Part shown: positions 58,701 to 64,000 of the stretch, in pieces | Layout: each line of letters begins with the position of its first letter | Numbering within the stretch: the stretch's first letter is position 1 | Program-made: the position numbers and the translations under genes | From: Bryopsis sp. KO-2023 | Taxonomy: Eukaryota > Chlorophyta > Ulvophyceae > Bryopsidales > Bryopsidaceae | Assembly (NCBI GenBank): GCA_030272585.1 | Contig: BSYQ01000006.1 | Span: forward strand, 5,977,001-6,041,000 | Direction of reading: 5' to 3' | DNA length: 64,000 bases | The notes under the pieces: generated by a model | Told to the model about the DNA's origin: nothing | Database searches by the model: none | The model's input: the letters and a program-made list of their open reading frames with translations, nothing else

Positions 58701-60220
58701 ACTACATTGATCACAAGAACAAGTAAGACAGCCTACTGGGTTTTTATTTCTTCTTCTTATGTTTACCTATACATACATTTTTTTAATGAACATAATACAT
58801 ATATGTAACTTTTCTGGGAAGGGGTGGGGGGCCGCTTAACTCAGTGACATCTTGTCTTTCAATTGTGAGCGTATCAAGGCATTTTCATGATACGGTCAAA
58901 AAAGGCATTCCTTGACGAAAGTGCTAGCTCCATTTTTATTTTTATTTTATTTTTTTCTTGCTAACCCATCCCAACAGAAAGGAGAAAAAATAGACATTAT
59001 TCTATGAAACATCAGAATTCTTTCGAAGGCAGGAAATGCCTAATTCAAAATTATCCCAGGTTTTTTCTTCTTTTCCGTACCGTGAGAGATTCTTGCACTT
59101 CGTTGTGTTGTTTTTTTCCCCTCCCCATAATGTTTATTTTTTATTACAGTATTATTCACTTGTTCGTTTGCCCTCCCACCCTATTTTCAGACGAACAAGC
59201 TGGACCCCTCCCGAAACTGTGAAGAGTTTCGCCAAACCTGCTTCAGTCTCCACCAAAGGCTCCAGCAACGGCACCAGATCAAATCCCCAGCCGACTGGAC
59301 TGAGGCCCTACGAATTGCTGGAGGCGAAAGTCGACATCTTCAAGAAAAAAGTGCTGCCGGAAGCCCTCACCACCTTCGCCGAAATCTTTTTGATGAGCGG
59401 GGACCGAAACGCTTTCTTCTACACTGGCTCCCAAGCCATGCACTCCGAGAAAATCATGATTTTTGAGGTGGGGGAAAGACACTTCAAAAGCCAGGGGACG
59501 GCGGAATGAACCATTGGCGTACTGTACTCCCCCAATGGTTATTTTTCCAGATCATGTAGCAGCAGTTTTTTTTTCCCTTTGTTTTTTGAGGGGGTTGAGA
59601 GTTTTGTTCGTGTTTTGTGGTGTTTTGACCAGCCGGAGACCAGCCAACTTCGAAAATCGGGAGCTGGGGGGATTAGTAATTGGTCCATAGCCATCTCACG
59701 CCGATACAACAACGTCATGAGGGACAACGATCGCCAAGCTCAAATCGAAATGTTTCTCGGATTATACCCAGAAAAGCATTTCCTCACTTCTCACCCCACC
59801 CTGGGGAACACCCAGTCGGGGCCTCTACTCTACAAAGCCCCCAGCTGCTTGCCTTTGGACCACCCTGATACGGACGACGATGATGAATTGATTTCTCAAA
59901 TGAGTTACCCCCCTCCGTTGACCCTGTCAAACTCCACCGAAACGGATTTGAAGTCCCACCCCATTCTACCATACAGCCATTCAAACACAGATTTGGACGT
60001 CATGGAGCGAGAGCTGCCTCCCTCTATGGATGATCAAGTCTGGGCCAGACGGAGCTTCAGTGAATCCACTCTGGGGCACAGGAATTTTCGATTGTTGGAG
60101 AAAGAGGTCGGAGGGGGGGGAATTCCGAAAAGCGATCAAAATGACGTAGAAAATTTAATGGAAAGTCAACAGGGGCTAAGGGAAGTTCCGGTCGATGTTT
60201 CTCCATTGGCACTGGATTGA
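52707..60220 (+). CDS. SAC9: SAC9-type phosphoinositide phosphatase with WW domain
   Basis: Eighteen exons join in phase: 52707-52769, 53131-53214, 53414-53455, 53917-54072, 54271-54352, 54672-54826, 55002-55108, 55501-55716, 56037-56143, 56459-56616, 56897-57083, 57430-57514, 57633-57693, 57939-58087, 58385-58478, 58661-58722, 59191-59467 and 59633-60220, about 890 residues. SAC landmarks: GALSFRGEKGFDVFDSD, HWYCETVDVSRPFPSEKP, SRLHPGTRYIARGLND, RYAWRRGTVPIRWG, and the catalytic CX5R(T) motif in RYNCADSLDRTN. It continues FVEQCRRMG as in plant SAC9. A WW domain follows (GWERRRDDVTGNVYYIDHKN ... TSWTPP), then the FYTGSQAMHSEKI block. The family dephosphorylates phosphoinositides, and plant SAC9 limits PI(4,5)P2 at the plasma membrane and endosomes. 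Exons 1-3 are least certain. The protein ends soon after the post-WW block, far shorter than Arabidopsis SAC9. Confidence 0.9.
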
Positions 60221-61179
60221 ATGATTTTTCGATCGGTGGGTCGATTTTGTGTGTGTGTGTTTGTTGGCTGCTGGTTCCGTTTTCTGAATCATAGAGATAT
60301 ATATCTTTGCTTTTGTCAGTTTTCTTGTGAGGGGGGGTGGGTGGGGGTCCTAATGGAAGTGTTTTATTTATTTCCATTGGCATTATTTTCAACCTCGGAA
60401 ATTATGTGTAGAAGATATTCACAAAAAGCATCCAATGTCAAGAAAAAGGAAGGCTAAAAAAAGACCACGAACGAAAGAATGCTTGCAGCTTCTAATTGGT
60501 TGACCTCATATTATTGGTTGCTTTTTTTTTTCTCAAGCTCTGTCAAGATGTGTGCATTATTGCACCGGGGGGAAGGGCCACATTGAAACATTTTCGCATT
60601 TTTGATTTCTTGATCTATTTGAAAAAGACACGAAGGGAGGAAAACGCTGGAGATGAGAACTAGGGGGTGTAAATTTAAGGCTTAGATTTCCAAAACCAGA
60701 GTGTCTGTAAAACAGAAGTTAGGGTTGGAAGTCAAGGTTTAGATTTCCAAAACCAGAGAACCTGTACAACAGAAGTTAGGGTTGGAAGTAAAGGTGTTTG
60801 AATGGTATTTTGTGGATGTGTAGTTCTTATTTTGCTACATTGTGTGCAAAATAATTGTGTGTGTGTGGGGGGGGGGGGGGGGTCGGAAGGATTGCAGCTA
60901 ATTTTGCATTGAAGGGGCCATTCTATAATGAATGAAGTCTAGTTGTTTATGCCCCACCCTGGAAGCAAGGGCAGGCCGGGGAACATAGCCCCAGCCTGTG
61001 CATGTGAGAGCTATTGCTTTGACCTGCCAGTTTCATGTAGAAGTGGGGCAGTGAATTGACCCAGTTTCTGGCATACTCCCCACTCTTTTTTGACCAAACC
61101 TCCCTCGAGCACAATGGCTGCGAAAAGCCCAAATGTTTGTGCATGAAAAGTCAACTGGCCATCGATAACATTGCTGGAT
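60221..61179. other. Intergenic with simple and tandem repeats
   Basis: Contains a two-copy 56-bp tandem repeat (60678-60793) and a GT-then-G run near 60858-60885. No coding exon is supported. Confidence 0.5.
60678..60793. repeat. 56-bp tandem repeat, two imperfect copies
   Basis: The unit runs from TTAGATTTCCAAAACCAGAG to ACAGAAGTTAGGGTTGGAAG, repeated head to tail with a few substitutions. Confidence 0.9.
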
Positions 61180-61764
61180 ATGTCGGTGGCTAAAAGGTTC
61201 GCCAGAAAAAGTCGAGCACTATGGGCTTGCGCGCGCAACTCGCAGAGGCCAAAGCTATCCTTAGCATCAGGTCGCGAGGGCAAGGACTTGAAAGTTCTCG
61301 GCGAAAGAAAAAACTGCAAGCTCCCTGGAGCGCCATTTTTCCGGACTCAGGAGGATGTGAAAAAGATATGCAACAGAGTAGATGAAGCCAAGAAATCGGC
61401 GGCGGTCATCGAAAGACTCGATTGCGAGAAAGCACTACTACGAGGGAACTTCCAGTGAGTGAGGAAATATCCAAACCCAGTCCCTTTTCTGTCTTTCTCT
61501 ATTGAAAGAAAAAAAAGGTCCCTTGTGTGGCTGTGTGTATACCTTACACTGGCTGTGTTTTGTGTCGATTAACGATCGTTAAGGTGTGAGGCATGGAGGG
61601 AAACTGGGCTCGTTGAATGCTTGCAGTGCATGGATCCCTTATCCAACCTTTGGATCGCAAAAGGAATGAATCGATATGGCCATCAGAATCAAGGCGGACA
61701 TACAAATGTGAACAGTGGATGGATTGATGTGACTCAGCGACCCAGTCAGGCTAACACATGCTGA
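61180..61764 (+). CDS. Small two-exon protein, possibly mitochondrial
   Basis: Exon 1 (61180-61454) and exon 2 (61584-61764) join with a split Gln codon (CA|G) across GTGAGT and GTTAAG sites, giving about 151 residues. The N-terminus (MSVAKRFARKSRALWACARN) is Arg/Lys-rich with almost no acidic residues, as in a mitochondrial presequence. A helical stretch with regularly placed Cys follows (VKKICNRVDEAKKSAA, ERLDCEKALL, CEAWRETGLVECLQCMD). The Cys spacing is reminiscent of helical-hairpin Cys proteins but does not fit a twin CX9C motif. No family was recognised. An alternative 3' exon near 62038-62246, ending ...ELLYRAWEE, is open and could belong to a splice variant. Confidence 0.5.
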
Positions 61765-62639
61765 CAGGAAATTCATGAGGATGCATGCATGTCCATGTTA
61801 TGGAGCAGCCAACCAGGTCTCCAATCAAAACCAACAAAAATCTCTTTCAACCAGGGTAGGTGTCAATATTTCCTTGCTCTACTGCATTTTCGTTTTTGGT
61901 GGCAGTTTGGGGAGAGTTACAGCAGAGGATCCCACCTTCAAGTGACAAAGCCATTCATTGTGTTTGATCGTTGTGTTCAAGGTGCACAGCATCAAAAAAT
62001 TTAAAGGGGGCCCACTCACTTGTTTTCCTTCCTTCAGGCTCCAGGGGCCCCTTCCTCGAACCTGAAAAACAGCACACACAAACAAGTCACCAAACAGGAG
62101 CCCACCCACCCACCCGTCCAGTGCCGCGAGGCCTTGGTCCAAGAAGAAGAAATTTATTCAAGCCTTCCTCAATTCATTGGCTGAAACAGGAAATCGCTGA
62201 AGGAAAAGAACAGGAGGAGTTGCTTTATAGGGCCTGGGAGGAGTGAGCATTTTCCATTTGATAAACCGACCAGAAAAGTCACTACCTCATTTGTCAAGTG
62301 ATGATTTATCTCTTTTCCCTAATACATCGTTTGGAAGCAATGTTGTTTGGTACAAACAACATGAGGCCCACCCCCCAGAAATTTTTTTTAACTAGTTCAC
62401 CTTCTTTGCCCCTTTTCGCAGAAAGGGAAATGAATGGTGGAGATCAGAAACACACATTTGTAAAAAAGGTTCATGTACATATGCAAGTGATGGAACCACC
62501 TCGTCAGCCACTTGCCCCACCAGTACCTCCACCAACACTGGCCTTGGCTGCTCCTTGTTGATCTCCCAGCCAGGAATGCTTCTACCTTGAGGCTGTGATT
62601 GTGTGAGTGGGGATATCACGACAGTAGGCACAGTACCTG
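61765..62639. other. Downstream region with one possible extra exon
   Basis: An open stretch at about 62038-62246 follows a TTCCTTCAG acceptor and ends EIAEGKEQEELLYRAWEE then TGA. It may be the last exon of a variant of the preceding gene. The rest shows nothing. Confidence 0.3.
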
Positions 62640-63122
62640 TGAGCTGGCATTGTCGGTTCCTGGATAATCACCAGTACAGAAGTGATCCCAGGGGAAGTCT
62701 TCACTCAGGTTTTACAATAGGTTGATTCTTTGAAAATGAACCAGTTTTATTCATTTGTTGTGTTCTGGTCTGGTTTGGGTTCTTGTGCAGTAGTTTGGAA
62801 AGGAGTCAAACAAACGAACGTCAAATTTCATTGGAAGGAAGTCACATCATAGTGCTGTCTTTGAATCGTACGAATTATGTTGTAATTCAGTTGCTGAATG
62901 TGTCGATCACTGGTTGATTGGGTTGCTGAAAAGACGTTGGGGTCGCAAAATGCACGACGAGAGGCATTCTTGACGTCTTGTGGTGCAATGATTCGATGAT
63001 TACAACGTTGTTTGAGAACAAGACGCCTTGAGTGTCGACACTCAATCAATCAATGATGTTTGTTCTAACCTGACGAAAAGCTCTCGTGAGTCTTGGGGCA
63101 CCCTCACAAGACTGAACGGCCT

Positions 63123-63131
63123 GGCTATATA
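63123..63131 (+). promoter_or_regulatory. TATA box of Gly-rich gene copy 2
   Basis: A TATATATT element lies about 95 bp before the ATG at 63222, in a block conserved in the left arm (about 42648-42656, opposite strand). Conservation with the gene supports a core promoter, though both are inside a recent duplication. Confidence 0.6.
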
Positions 63132-63221
63132 TTCTGCGGTCAAGCTGCAAAGGTCAAAATTGTTTCCGCGCCTTTCCTCTGAATAACAGAGAATTGTTCT
63201 GCTGTCTCGTCGACACCAAAA

Positions 63222-63850
63222 ATGATCAAAGCCTTGGCTGTGTTCCTCGTTGTTGGTCTGATGGTTGCCACCATTCAAGCTTCCCCAACCAGCAAAGATG
63301 ACAACGCTGATCTGCTGGCATGTAAGCCGTTGCTGCGGTACCTTCGTCGTCGCCGTTTTTGAAACATTGGCTGGGAAAGCTTACATTTCGTTCTGCTTTG
63401 CAGTGAAGCGTGGTCTGCTTGGCCGCGGTGGAAGAGGGGGCAATGGCGGAGGCGGAGGCGGTGGAGGTGGAGGCAATGGCGGTGATGGCGGTGGAAAAGG
63501 TGAACCTGGCGAACCTGGTCAAGGAGGTCGAGGTGGAGATGGTGGAAACGGCGGCAAAAGAAGTGAGCATTCGTGCTGTGTTTTTCATGATGTGTGTTCG
63601 TGATATATGCCACGTTTTTGTTCAGAAACAAAACTTTTCGCTGGCTGACACATTCTGGTTCCGCTTTGCAGTGAGTCGAATGCTGCGTATTGTCGGAAGC
63701 GGCGGCGGAGATGGCGGACGAGGTGGTGGCGGCGGAGGTGGCGGACGAGGTGGCGGACGAGGTGGCGGCGGAGGTGGTGGTCGTGGGGGTGGTGGTGGTG
63801 GCGGCCGCGGAGGTGGTGGTGGTGGCGGACACTCTTCCCACGACAAATGA
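63222..63850 (+). CDS. Secreted glycine-rich protein, copy 2
   Basis: Exons 63222-63321, 63404-63562 and 63672-63850 join in phase to about 145 residues. The signal peptide MIKALAVFLVVGLMVATIQA and the SPTSKDDNADLL segment are identical to copy 1, as is most of exon 2 (LKRGLLGRGGRGG, GEPGEPGQGG). Exon 3 differs: SRMLRIVGSGGGDGG and ten more residues of Gly/Arg repeat (GGGRGGG units) before the shared HSSHDK end. It is probably an extracellular or wall structural protein, or a precursor of Gly-rich basic peptides. Glycine-rich signal-peptide proteins occur widely in plants and algae, so a specific role cannot be given. Confidence 0.88.
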
Positions 63851-64000
63851 TTCTCTCTTTTTTTCTTTGGGAGGCCAGCGTGGAGTATTTTTGCGTTGAA
63901 AGTATTTTTGCATGTTTCTGAGCACGATAGTGTGGAAACCTTGAAGGTTCAAATTTATTTCCCCCTTGTTCGTCGACCTGAGGTCGACGGTTGAAAGCCC

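Larger units (their letters stand above)
62640..64000 (+). repeat. Right arm of the large inverted segmental duplication, truncated by the window
   Basis: Reverse-complement partner of 41811-43110. The match runs to the last base of the window (GTCGACGGTTGAAAGCCC), so the full length is unknown. It is separated from the left arm by about 19.5 kb containing the tandem pair, TON2 and SAC9. Confidence 0.9.

Noticed and set aside
60720-60790. TTAGGG occurrences as interstitial telomere repeats
   Set aside because: Only isolated hexamers inside a 56-bp repeat, with no run of tandem TTAGGG or TTTAGGG.
1-64000. CRISPR arrays, prokaryotic operons or phage genes
   Set aside because: Spliced eukaryotic genes throughout. 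The repeats seen are coding, segmental or simple repeats and none has the repeat-spacer form.

Overview
This is a stretch of eukaryotic nuclear DNA. Genes are split by GT-AG introns, the intergenic DNA is AT-rich with long homopolymer runs, and both strands carry genes. The gene set points to the green lineage. It includes a plant-type dehydroascorbate reductase with a probable transit peptide, an SRR1-domain protein, a TON2/FASS-type PP2A B'' subunit, a SAC9-type phosphoinositide phosphatase with a WW domain, and hydroxyproline-rich-glycoprotein-like Pro-rich sequence. I infer a green, possibly streptophyte, alga. The species cannot be named from the sequence alone.

Layout. 0-2.5 kb (-): secreted von Willebrand factor A protein, cut by the window edge. 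3.2-6.9 kb: an inverted repeat pair flanking a broken VPS10/sortilin fragment. 7-11 kb (-): poorly resolved exons, including a small charged coiled-coil-like protein. 11.7-13.8 kb (-): peroxisomal 2,4-dienoyl-CoA reductase ending in a perfect PTS1. 14.07-16.45 kb (+): SRR1-like protein, divergent from the reductase. 16.87-17.65 kb (+): dehydroascorbate reductase. 18-20.3 kb (-): uncharacterised gene. 20.48-37.07 kb (+): one giant modular gene, the centrepiece of the window. 38.3-39.3 kb (+): thioredoxin-like gene. 41.1 kb (+): AP-2 sigma subunit. 41.8-43.1 kb and 62.6-64.0 kb: an inverted segmental duplication, each arm carrying a three-exon secreted glycine-rich gene. 44.7 and 46.5 kb (+): tandem duplicates of a small secreted protein. 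49.0-50.8 kb (-): TON2-like PP2A subunit. 52.7-60.2 kb (+): SAC9-like phosphatase, about 18 exons. 61.2-61.8 kb (+): small two-exon gene.

The most unusual element is the 16.6-kb gene at 20.48-37.07 kb. It encodes a signal peptide, a small Cys-containing head, about 13 tandem proline-rich exons, a long cysteine-rich region spread over many small exons, a REJ/polycystin-1-like ectodomain with a possible GAIN/GPS-like end, a SEA-like segment, one transmembrane helix and a short basic tail. The proline-rich exons all have the same split-codon phase and can therefore be gained or lost without breaking the frame. It looks like a cell-surface adhesion or matrix receptor. Several other genes in the window are also secreted (VWA protein, Gly-rich pair, Cys-containing tandem pair), so the region is rich in surface and matrix genes interspersed with housekeeping genes.

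Exon coordinates were worked out by hand from reading frame, GT-AG sites and phase. Those of the reductase, SRR1 3' part, TON2, SAC9, VWA and Gly-rich genes are mutually phase-consistent. Those in the 28-33 kb part of the giant gene are incomplete.
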